DNA of 21,484 nt from Bacteroidetes bacterium 4572_112 (GTDB lineage: Bacteria; Bacteroidota; Bacteroidia; Bacteroidales; UBA1556), in contig NIUZ01000012.1 in assembly GCA_002254285.1 (NCBI GenBank), positions 1-21,484 of the forward strand, written 5' to 3'. The position numbers and the translations under genes were made by a program. This document shows positions 6,409-13,426 of this stretch, in pieces; within the stretch, counting starts at the first letter, position 1, and the number at the start of each line of letters is the position of its first letter. Below the pieces are notes generated by a model that saw only the letters and a program-made list of their open reading frames with translations, was not told the DNA's origin and ran no database searches.

Positions 6409-9351
6409 TTATGCAATTGGATTTTTGAGCATTGCCATTTTTGCCATTTTATGTACCTCTAAACTTGCATAACCAAACTCCTCAACCACTTTACCCAAAA
6501 GAAGATAAATACCCTCACCACGAAAAGGATAGTTTTTTAGCGAATCAGGAAAATGAACAGTATCAAACAAATTGCCTTCCACATCCACAAAAGTTGAGAA
6601 GTGCATATAGTCTTTTCTCATAGTTTTTACATATTTAATGGTAACCAATTGCCCAAGCATTCGCACTGTTTTACCGATATTCTGATTCAAAGTATTATAC
6701 ATTATCTCGCCTCGGTATTTTGTTTCCAATAAATCAAAATATGAGGAGGTAACAGGAAAACCAATTAGCTCTATTTCGTCATAAGCATTTACAATGGCAT
6801 CATTTGATAGCTGTGGGAGTTTAAATTGCTTCTTTTCGTAAGGAAATAGCTGCTCCTGAATTTCAGAAATATGCTTTGTGTGTTTTAATAACGAATGTGC
6901 TTCCCACATTAGCGCGGCTTTATTCTTATTAATATCGTTAAAGGCTCCACTGCGTATTAGTATCAGTAGCATTTCTATGCCTATTAGTACTCTTGAGGCA
7001 AAGTCTGCAAGGCTTGTAAATTCACCATTTTCCTTGCGCTCTTTTACCATATGCTTGGCTATTTTTCTGTCCAAGCTTCGTAAATGAATAAATCCTATAT
7101 AAATCCGATCTTCTTCTATATTTGTGAGATATAGACTATGATTTACATTTGGAAGCATCACTTTAGCTCCAAGTTTATTGGCCTCGTTAAAATAAACCCA
7201 TGTATTATAAAATCCACCAAAATTGTTGATTACCGCAGTGATAAACTCCATCGGATAATAGGTTTTTAAATACAGGCTTTGGTAGCTTTCCACAGCATAA
7301 GATGCCGAATGTGCTTTGCTGAAAGAATATCCTGCAAATGACTCTATCTGCCGCCAAACCTCCTTTGTTATTGCATCGGGATAGTTGCGAGCCTTGCAAT
7401 TACTATGGAATTTTCCTACAATACGATTTAGCTCTTCCTTGGAGCGGGTTTTTCCACTCATAGCACGGCGCAGTACATCCGATTCGGCAAGGTCTAAACC
7501 TGCAAAGTGGTGGCAAATCTTCAGCACATCTTCCTGATAAACCATTACTCCAAAAGTTTCGCCAAGCTGTTGCTCCATTATTGGGTGAATGTATTTAAAT
7601 CCCTTAGGATTATTATACCGATTAATATATTCGCGCATCATTCCCGATTTAGAAACGCCAGGTCGTATTATGGAACTTGCTGCCACAAGTGTTAGGTAAT
7701 TATCGCAACGCAATTTTCGTATCAAGCCACGCATGGCAGGGCTTTCTATGTAAAAGCAACCAAGGGTTTCGCCACTCATTAGTAATTTTCGTACTCCTTG
7801 GTCAGTTTTGAATTTTTCCACATTGTGGAAATCTACAAGCTCACCCTTATTTTGCTTTACCAAACGTACTGTATCATTAATATGGCCGATACCACGCTGC
7901 GATAGAATATCTAACTTCTCGTAGCCAATATCTTCGGCCACATACATATCCCATTGTGTGGTGGGGAATCCTTTTGGTGGCATATCCAATGCTGTATAAG
8001 TTGTGAGCGGCTCTTCGCTTACAATTACTCCCCCTGCATGTATGCTACGTAGGTTTGGAAAGCCGCTCATCATTGCCGCATAAGTATGTATTTCCATATT
8101 TATACCGGTATTATTGCGCTTGGCTTGTGGATATTTTATTAGGTCGTCAATTTCTTCCTTTGGCAAACCATAAACCTTGCCTAGCTCTCGATAAATAGAT
8201 TTACCTTTAAAAGTGGAAATAGTGCCCAATAATGCAGTGTGTTCTTTGCCGTATTTCTGGAAAATATACTCCTGCACATCATCTCTATTGAGCCATGAAT
8301 AATCAATATCAAAATCTGGCGGTGTGCTTCGTTTGGGATTAATAAACCTTTCGAAATATAAATCCAATTCAATGGGATCCACATCGGTAATTTTTAAACA
8401 ATATGCTACCACACTATTTGCTCCACTGCCACGCCCCACGTGGTAATAGCCCTTGCTTATTGAGTATTGAATAATATCCCAAGTAATAAGAAAATATGCA
8501 GAAAAATTCATTTGATTAATAATTGCCAGTTCCTTATCAACTCGCTCTTTAGCAACTCTATCGTAGCGATTGTATCTATAATTCATGCCTTTATATGCAA
8601 GCTGCCTAAGCAATATCCTATCCTCCTCTTTGCTTTTGGTATAGCATTTTTTATTCTTTACCCCTGAGAAATCAAATGAGATACTACATTCTGATACTAG
8701 CTGTTTAGTGTTTTCGATTAAATATGGAGCAGCCAAAAATAAATTACTTAGTTGCTTTGGCGAAGGTATTCGTTCGCTAAAATGAGCAAGCGAATTATCT
8801 TGTACTTGGCTCAATAGGCAATTATTATCAATTGCCCTTAACCGAAAATGTAAATTATAACTATTGCCACCACTATGAGTTATGGGATGAAGAGCCAGTA
8901 GCTTTTTTCTGTAATCCTTATGTATTTTATAAAGCTTAGGAATTTCGAAATAGCGTATACCAATAAATTCATTTGTCCTAAGATTACTCAATAATTGTAA
9001 TTTGGAATAATCGTAAACAAAGAATGCATTATTTAGCATTGGTGCTCTATTTGGCAGAGGTTTTTTCTGCAAATTATGCTCGCTAAGAAATGCATTTAAC
9101 TCCCTAAAACCATCATTGTTTTTTGCAATTCCAATGTATAATAGCTCGTTTTTATTCCTAAACTCAATACCCGCAATTGGATTAATATTATGTTTATTGC
9201 ATAGTTTTACAAAATCGACAATAGCAGTGCTATTATTTATATCACTTAATACAAGCTCAGTATAAGCCTTGGCTTTGGTTTGTAAAATTAGCTCCTCAAT
9301 GGATAAAGTTCCATAGCGTAGGCTATAATAAGAATGTGTATTTATTAGCAT
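6409..9351 (-). CDS. Short-type DNA polymerase III alpha subunit (DnaE2/ImuC-like)
   Basis: This 980-residue C-family polymerase runs PHP domain, palm (catalytic PDFDID with Asp348 and Asp350, third Asp481 in EKLDIL), fingers (GYSFSKAHSASYA), helix-hairpin-helix, and OB fold (about 865-970). The replicative DnaE of Bacteroidota is much longer and has a C-terminal tau-binding part, absent here, so this is probably the accessory, damage-tolerance type of enzyme. The PHP metal site is degraded: the first motif reads INTHS instead of HxHS, and LSDIN replaces the usual TDH. Proofreading-type activity in PHP is therefore unlikely. The usual partners of such polymerases (Y-family polymerase, ImuA-like protein) are not nearby. 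Its last codons abut a tamL start remnant, and a fragment of its 3' end lies at 3200-3326. Confidence 0.85.
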   Translation of the reverse strand: MLINTHSYYSLRYGTLSIEELILQTKAKAYTELVLSDINNSTAIVDFVKLCNKHNINPIAGIEFRNKNELLYIGIAKNNDGFRELNAFLSEHNLQKKPLPNRAPMLNNAFFVYDYSKLQLLSNLRTNEFIGIRYFEIPKLYKIHKDYRKKLLALHPITHSGGNSYNLHFRLRAIDNNCLLSQVQDNSLAHFSERIPSPKQLSNLFLAAPYLIENTKQLVSECSISFDFSGVKNKKCYTKSKEEDRILLRQLAYKGMNYRYNRYDRVAKERVDKELAIINQMNFSAYFLITWDIIQYSISKGYYHVGRGSGANSVVAYCLKITDVDPIELDLYFERFINPKRSTPPDFDIDYSWLNRDDVQEYIFQKYGKEHTALLGTISTFKGKSIYRELGKVYGLPKEEIDDLIKYPQAKRNNTGINMEIHTYAAMMSGFPNLRSIHAGGVIVSEEPLTTYTALDMPPKGFPTTQWDMYVAEDIGYEKLDILSQRGIGHINDTVRLVKQNKGELVDFHNVEKFKTDQGVRKLLMSGETLGCFYIESPAMRGLIRKLRCDNYLTLVAASSIIRPGVSKSGMMREYINRYNNPKGFKYIHPIMEQQLGETFGVMVYQEDVLKICHHFAGLDLAESDVLRRAMSGKTRSKEELNRIVGKFHSNCKARNYPDAITKEVWRQIESFAGYSFSKAHSASYAVESYQSLYLKTYYPMEFITAVINNFGGFYNTWVYFNEANKLGAKVMLPNVNHSLYLTNIEEDRIYIGFIHLRSLDRKIAKHMVKERKENGEFTSLADFASRVLIGIEMLLILIRSGAFNDINKNKAALMWEAHSLLKHTKHISEIQEQLFPYEKKQFKLPQLSNDAIVNAYDEIELIGFPVTSSYFDLLETKYRGEIMYNTLNQNIGKTVRMLGQLVTIKYVKTMRKDYMHFSTFVDVEGNLFDTVHFPDSLKNYPFRGEGIYLLLGKVVEEFGYASLEVHKMAKMAMLKNPIA

Positions 9352-9410
9352 AATGATTGTATATTAATCAAGTTTCAACTGCTAATTTACGATAATATTC
9401 AATAAAACCA

Positions 9411-9418
9411 CAAAAATA
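9411..9418 (-). promoter_or_regulatory. Possible promoter of the polymerase gene
   Basis: The minus strand reads TATTTTTG, a TAnnTTTG match 60 nt before the ATG at 9351. No clear -33 element or LexA-like dyad was recognised. Confidence 0.3.
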
Positions 9419-9526
9419 GCTGATATGATTAGATACTAATCTAAAGTATGTAAAATTTGGATTTTATGAGAATGGATAAATCTCAAAATAAATAGGTGAT
9501 TTTCGTAATTACTATTAATTTAGGGT

Positions 9527-9815
9527 AGCCTTATTTTTCGAAATGCTTATTCCTATGACAATTAGCTATGCCAATGGACTTATATTACCATTAATTTTTG
9601 CAATTGGCACTGGTTTGCCAGTTATACCAATTTGGTATTAATTTGGTATTATTCTGTTTACATATTTGCTTGCTTTTGCCGCAGGAAGTGTTGGGCTTTT
9701 CTATAGCAAAATCACCAAACCAGAAAAATAAATGCGATATATTGCCACAGTAGTTTTTATAATTACCGGGTTTTATTATACGTATGTATTTTTTGGAAGT
9801 ATGTATTTTCAATAG
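9527..9815 (+). pseudogene. arsG 3' fragment, decayed (arsG')
   Basis: The 289 bases equal 5952-6213 (codons 153-238 of arsG) plus one 27-bp insertion, with no other gaps. Differences include about nine synonymous changes, about seven missense codons and a CAA-to-TAA stop (9728-9730). The insertion brings an earlier in-frame stop. The natural stop codon is still present at 9813-9815. No other part of the ars operon is seen here. The fragment sits between the polymerase gene and thpR and marks where a second ars operon has been lost. Confidence 0.92.
9626..9652. repeat. 27-bp palindromic insertion inside arsG' (copy 2 of the 19-bp repeat)
   Basis: Compared with arsG, 27 extra bases lie between ...CCAGTTAT and TCTGTTTA. 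With the preceding TTAT they build TTATACCAATTTGGTATTA (9622-9640), identical to 509-527. This is followed by a second partial unit ATTTGGTATTAT. A TAT at both edges could be a 3-bp target duplication. Because the uninterrupted site is preserved in arsG, the insertion boundaries are defined to within the 3-base ambiguity. Confidence 0.8.
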
Positions 9816-9946
9816 GTGATTATTTAAAAATGAATGAGCATTGGGTACTGTAATGGCCTATTAAAATATTTAGTTTTTTCACAAAAAATGTATAGTTTTA
9901 ATTAAAGTCTAATTCTTGTATATTACTTTTGTAATACTACATTCCT

Positions 9947-9954
9947 TACCTTTG
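9947..9954 (+). promoter_or_regulatory. thpR promoter (-7 box)
   Basis: TACCTTTG matches TAnnTTTG and lies 21 bp before the thpR ATG, giving a short leader. A second match, TACTTTTG, is at 9924-9931. Its TTTTG could alternatively serve as the upstream element of the first, though the spacing is a little short. Confidence 0.5.
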
Positions 9955-9975
9955 TAAAACCAAAAATTTAAACCC

Positions 9976-10533
9976 ATGCGCAAACTATTTTTAGCAATAC
10001 GAATTCCCAACGACCCCATTACCGAAACTATGGTAAAGGAAATACAACGCAATTTCAAATTTATGGATGCGCGCTGGGTAGAGCCTCAATATTTGCATAT
10101 GACTCTTAAGTTTTTTGGCCCGCTGAACGAAAAACGAATTAGGAAGATTATAGAATTGCTAAGTATTTATTTTAAAACTCAAGAAGGTTTTGAGATGAAT
10201 ATTTGTAAACTAGCTATGTTTGGCAGCCGTGGTGCGCCAAAGGTTTTATGGCTAGGAATAGAGCAGGAGCAAGAGCTAAAAGATTTAGCTATGGGCATAC
10301 AGTCGGAGCTCGACAAATTGGGCTTATATGCCGATAGACAAAATTTTGTGCCTCACATATCAATGGCAAGAGTAGAAAAGACGAACAGCAACAGTTTTTT
10401 CCAGAAACAGATGAAAAAATTTAAAGAGATATCCCTAAGTCCAATAAATGTAAATAGTATTGTTCTTTTGGAAAGTATCATCTCTAATAAAGGTGTGGAA
10501 TATAAACTTGTTGAGGAATTTGAGTTAAAATAG
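9976..10533 (+). CDS. thpR: RNA 2',3'-cyclic phosphodiesterase / 2'-5' RNA ligase family (ThpR)
   Basis: This 185-residue protein has the two-lobed 2H phosphoesterase pattern. The first catalytic motif is His41-Met-Thr43 in YLHMTLKFFG. The second is His127-Ile-Ser129 in FVPHISMARV, which has Ser in place of the commoner Thr (HxS instead of HxT, tolerated in this superfamily). The N-terminus RKLFLAIRIP is typical of ThpR. These enzymes hydrolyse RNA 2',3'-cyclic phosphates and can reversibly join 2'-5' linked RNA. The biological substrate in bacteria is unclear. Length is normal. It is a single gene with its own promoter, convergent with mreD, directly after the arsG relic. No trace of a duplicate is left in the spacer at 6214-6254. 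Confidence 0.92.
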   Translation: MRKLFLAIRIPNDPITETMVKEIQRNFKFMDARWVEPQYLHMTLKFFGPLNEKRIRKIIELLSIYFKTQEGFEMNICKLAMFGSRGAPKVLWLGIEQEQELKDLAMGIQSELDKLGLYADRQNFVPHISMARVEKTNSNSFFQKQMKKFKEISLSPINVNSIVLLESIISNKGVEYKLVEEFELK

Positions 10534-10907
10534 GACATACAAATATAATAAGTTAAATCCTACATCATTTCTACGAAAGAGCTAGCGAATAAAGCCTTGG
10601 CCATGAGCGAAAAGCGGGGGAGTATGGGAGTGAATTTCCAATTGACATTATTTTCAATACAGGCGTTTACGTTTGTAATTAATGACAAAGAATTTAAGTG
10701 AAACAATATTATATCTAGATATTATATAAAAGGTTATAAAGTAGCTAAGGTCATTTATTTACCTACTTTATTAGAAAATAAGTCAATTGGGAAGAGCGCG
10801 AGGGCGATTTTTCGCTCTTGACTTTTTTGTTTCGTTTTTTTGTCAAGAAAAAAATGAAAGAGAAAGGGATATTTGGGAGGGCAAACCTAGATAAATAATT
10901 AATACAA
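10534..10907. other. Gene-free spacer between convergent thpR and mreD
   Basis: I see no reading frame worth calling. A purine-rich tract (GAGCGAAAAGCGGGGGAG, around 10606-10623) has no recognised role. The right half contains the hairpin cluster listed separately at 10782-10847. Confidence 0.55.
10782..10847. terminator. Hairpin cluster, probable bidirectional terminator
   Basis: AAGAGCG (10792-10798) pairs with CGCTCTT (10813-10819), followed by GACTTTTTTG. CTTGAC (10817-10822) pairs with GTCAAG (10842-10847) across a T-rich loop. The two stems share bases 10817-10819, so they exclude each other, and a third GTCAA (10782-10786) could also pair with TTGAC. Position between convergent genes, T-runs on one side and A-runs on the other fit termination in both directions. 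Confidence 0.55.
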
Positions 10908-11423
10908 CTACTTCGCCTGTGGCTTAAACAACACATCAACCACCACTATCAAAACAATACTGGCAACTGTACTCAGTAGGGCTTTAAATATTGTATGACC
11001 GATATTGTCGAAGCTAAAGGATTCCACAATAAAGAAGAAAATATGGTGAGCAAATATCAAGAAAGCCGTATAACTTATAAACCACGAAATGCCTAGGTAA
11101 TTAATACCTGGCTTAATACCACTTTCAAAAACTTTGTTGGAGCTTATCACGCTAAAAGCCAATGGACGAATGAATGCCATAAATACGGCCGCAGAAGTAT
11201 GCAGGCCGATGCTACCAGTAAATAAATCCACACTTAAGCCAAGCATAAAAGCTAGGAATAAACTTAGGTTTTTATTGGTTTCGAAAGGTAGCAGAATAAT
11301 AAATAAAGGATAAATCATGGGATTTACAACTCCACCAAGGTTCACCTTATTAAAAATAAAAACCTGTGCCAGTACTAAAGTAATAAATCGTAGTATATTG
11401 ATAAATAGATCGTTATTTCTCAT
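10908..11423 (-). CDS. mreD: Rod shape-determining protein MreD
   Basis: This 171-residue, highly hydrophobic protein has five to six predicted membrane helices and the MreD pattern: an N-terminal helix, then FIILLPFETNK and LAFMLGLSVDLFTGSIGLHTSAA. MreD is an inner-membrane part of the elongasome, together with MreC, MreB, RodA and PBP2. Its start overlaps the end of mreC by 11 bp, so it is translationally coupled. In many Bacteroidota mrdA (PBP2) and rodA follow mreD. Here a gene-free spacer and the convergent thpR follow instead. Codons 17-57 are duplicated as a relic at 6255-6377. Confidence 0.92.
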   Translation of the reverse strand: MRNNDLFINILRFITLVLAQVFIFNKVNLGGVVNPMIYPLFIILLPFETNKNLSLFLAFMLGLSVDLFTGSIGLHTSAAVFMAFIRPLAFSVISSNKVFESGIKPGINYLGISWFISYTAFLIFAHHIFFFIVESFSFDNIGHTIFKALLSTVASIVLIVVVDVLFKPQAK

Positions 11424-12243
11424 TGCGCACCTCCTTTATCTTTATTAATTCCTCTTTATGCAAATTATGAATTATATATACGTGGTTCAATTTATTATAA
11501 TCAACGCTATAATCAAGCTCTATTTCATAAAAGTTTTTCCCTGGTTTTAGCTCAAAATTATGAATAAATCCTATGGGAATTTTTGGCGGAAAAATACTTG
11601 AGTTACCACTAGTAACCACAGTGTCGCCAATGGCAAATTTTGTATGCGAAGGAATATTTCTTAGCTCACCAATTTGATAATCATTACCAGGCCAGAAGCA
11701 GGTGCCTGTATATTTATTAGAGGTGATTTTGCCATCAATTGCCGATTTGGAATGAAGTATGGAAATCACACTACAAAAATTCTCACTTACAGAGTTTACA
11801 ATTCCCACAATTCCGTTTGACGAAATTACACCCATCTCTTTCATAATACCGTCTTTACTTCCTTTATTAAGGATTAGGTAGTTATTTCTATTCTGAAAGC
11901 TATTGCTAATAATTTGTGCCTGAGTATATGAGTAGAATTGTGTTTTTTGTGAGTCAGCAAATTCAATAAGGCTATCATGTGCCCATAGGTTCGATTCCAA
12001 TAGTTGCGAGCGGAGGTAAGCGTTTTCGTAAGCAAGAATTTTATTCTCTTCCTTAAGACCCAAATAGTCGGTAATGTCGCTAATGGAATTTTGTATGCTT
12101 GCCGTTACACCATTGCTAGCAGTAACATAAGCCGAGCGCTGATATGAGTTGTTTGATACCAACAACGAAAACGCTATTACTTCCAAAATTATGAAAACAA
12201 AGAAAAATGAATACTTTATCAGAAAATTAATAAGGTTTCTCAT
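11413..12243 (-). CDS. mreC: Rod shape-determining protein MreC
   Basis: This 276-residue protein has a short cytoplasmic N-terminus and one membrane helix (about 8-28). A coiled-coil-prone stretch follows (about 55-85, DYLGLKEENKILAYENAYLR), then the periplasmic beta domain with GSKDGIMKEMGVISSNGIVGIV and a second barrel (GDTVVTSGNSSIFPPKIPIG). MreC is the periplasmic scaffold that binds MreD and activates PBP2. It lies 139 bp after mreB, a longer gap than elsewhere in the block, with its own promoter candidate and leader hairpin. The ATG is the only sensible start before the membrane helix. Confidence 0.93.
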   Translation of the reverse strand: MRNLINFLIKYSFFFVFIILEVIAFSLLVSNNSYQRSAYVTASNGVTASIQNSISDITDYLGLKEENKILAYENAYLRSQLLESNLWAHDSLIEFADSQKTQFYSYTQAQIISNSFQNRNNYLILNKGSKDGIMKEMGVISSNGIVGIVNSVSENFCSVISILHSKSAIDGKITSNKYTGTCFWPGNDYQIGELRNIPSHTKFAIGDTVVTSGNSSIFPPKIPIGFIHNFELKPGKNFYEIELDYSVDYNKLNHVYIIHNLHKEELIKIKEVRNEK

Positions 12244-12295
12244 TTATTGCTAATTCGATGGCGATTTTAGATATTATTTTTTATGTAAAAAACTT

Positions 12296-12358
12296 AAACT
12301 TATAATCCATAGAATAATTCCTATAAATTATAAGTTTTAGTTTATTGAAACAAAGGTA
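12296..12358 (-). promoter_or_regulatory. mreC promoter candidate and leader hairpin
   Basis: On the minus strand TACCTTTG (12351-12358) matches the -7 consensus 107 nt before the mreC ATG. Downstream in the leader, AAACTTATAAT (12296-12306) and ATTATAAGTTT (12327-12337) form a perfect 11-bp inverted repeat with a 20-nt loop. It has no T-run on the mreC side, so it does not look like a standard terminator. It may protect the mRNA end or bind a regulator. Confidence 0.45.
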
Positions 12359-12382
12359 TAAAGCAAATTATACCAGAGTTAT

Positions 12383-13405
12383 TTATTTAATTAAGAAGGT
12401 AAACTTCTCAAAGTTTTTAAGAGCAATACCAGTACCACGAGCAACAGCGCGTAATGGATCCTCGGCTACATGTACAGGTAATTTTGTACGTAGGTGAATC
12501 CTTTGGTCAAGGCCACGCAATAGTGAACCACCACCTGCAAGATATATTCCTGTTCTGAAAATATCTGCTGACAATTCAGGAGGAGTATTTTCAAGAGCAT
12601 TAAGAACAGCAGCCTCTATTTTAGAGATTGACTTATCCAAAGCACCAGCAATTTCGATATAATTAACCATTATTTCTTTTGGAATACCAGTAAGCATATC
12701 TCTACCGTGAACGGCAAAATCCTCTGGAGGAGTTTCTAAATCAGTAGTAGCAGCGCCAACCTCAATCTTAATACGTTCGCCCGTACGCTCACCAATATTT
12801 ATATTATGATGCTTACGCATATATTCAACAATATCAGCAGTAAAATCATCACCAGCAATGCGGATAGAAGTATTATTTACAATACCACCAAGAGCAATTA
12901 CAGCAATCTCAGAAGTACCACCTCCTATGTCCACAATCATATTCCCGTTAGGTTCCAAAACGTCAATTCCAATACCAATAGCAGCAGCCATAGGCTCGTG
13001 AATAAGTCGTACATCCTTTGCTCCAGCTTGCTCAGCCGAATCACGTACAGCACGCTCTTCAACCTCGGTAATTCCTGAAGGAATACATACAACCATTTTC
13101 AAACTTGGTGGAAAAAGTGATCTTTTGGGACTTATCAACTTTATCATCTCACGAATCATATATTCTGCCGCCTGAAAGTTGGCAATCACACCATCACGCA
13201 AAGGGCGAACAGTGATAATATTATCGTGAGTTTTTCCATGCATCATCAACGCCTTTTTTCCTACAGCAATAATCTTGTCAGTTTTGCGCTCAATTGCAAC
13301 TATCGAAGGCTCATCAACTACTACTTTATCATTGTGGATAATAATAGTATTTGCTGTGCCCAAGTCAATGGCAATCTCTTTTTGGAATATTGAAAATAGT
13401 CCCAT
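12383..13405 (-). CDS. mreB: Rod shape-determining protein MreB (bacterial actin)
   Basis: This 340-residue actin-like ATPase is of normal length. The phosphate-1 loop is DLGTANT (14-20), phosphate-2 is VDIGGGTSEIAV, and the adenosine motif is GIYLAGGGSLLRG. RPLRDGVIANF and LIHEPMAAAIGIG are further family signatures. The N-terminal MGLFSIF is the amphipathic membrane-binding segment. MreB filaments guide lateral wall synthesis with MreC and MreD encoded downstream. The gene starts 21 nt after the purH stop, so purH and mreB are probably one transcript. Confidence 0.97.
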   Translation of the reverse strand: MGLFSIFQKEIAIDLGTANTIIIHNDKVVVDEPSIVAIERKTDKIIAVGKKALMMHGKTHDNIITVRPLRDGVIANFQAAEYMIREMIKLISPKRSLFPPSLKMVVCIPSGITEVEERAVRDSAEQAGAKDVRLIHEPMAAAIGIGIDVLEPNGNMIVDIGGGTSEIAVIALGGIVNNTSIRIAGDDFTADIVEYMRKHHNINIGERTGERIKIEVGAATTDLETPPEDFAVHGRDMLTGIPKEIMVNYIEIAGALDKSISKIEAAVLNALENTPPELSADIFRTGIYLAGGGSLLRGLDQRIHLRTKLPVHVAEDPLRAVARGTGIALKNFEKFTFLIK

Positions 13406-13426
13406 ATTTTATGTTATTAAATATTA

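Noticed and set aside
9591..9812. Minus-strand open frame over arsG', resembling one at 6016-6237
   Set aside because: The two similar peptides exist only because both lie antisense to arsG and its copy. There is no start signal or independent conservation.
6255..9815. Assembly duplication artefact
   Set aside because: The relics differ from their parents by many point changes, stops and a 27-bp insertion, which a collapsed or repeated assembly would not produce. Long reads should still confirm this.
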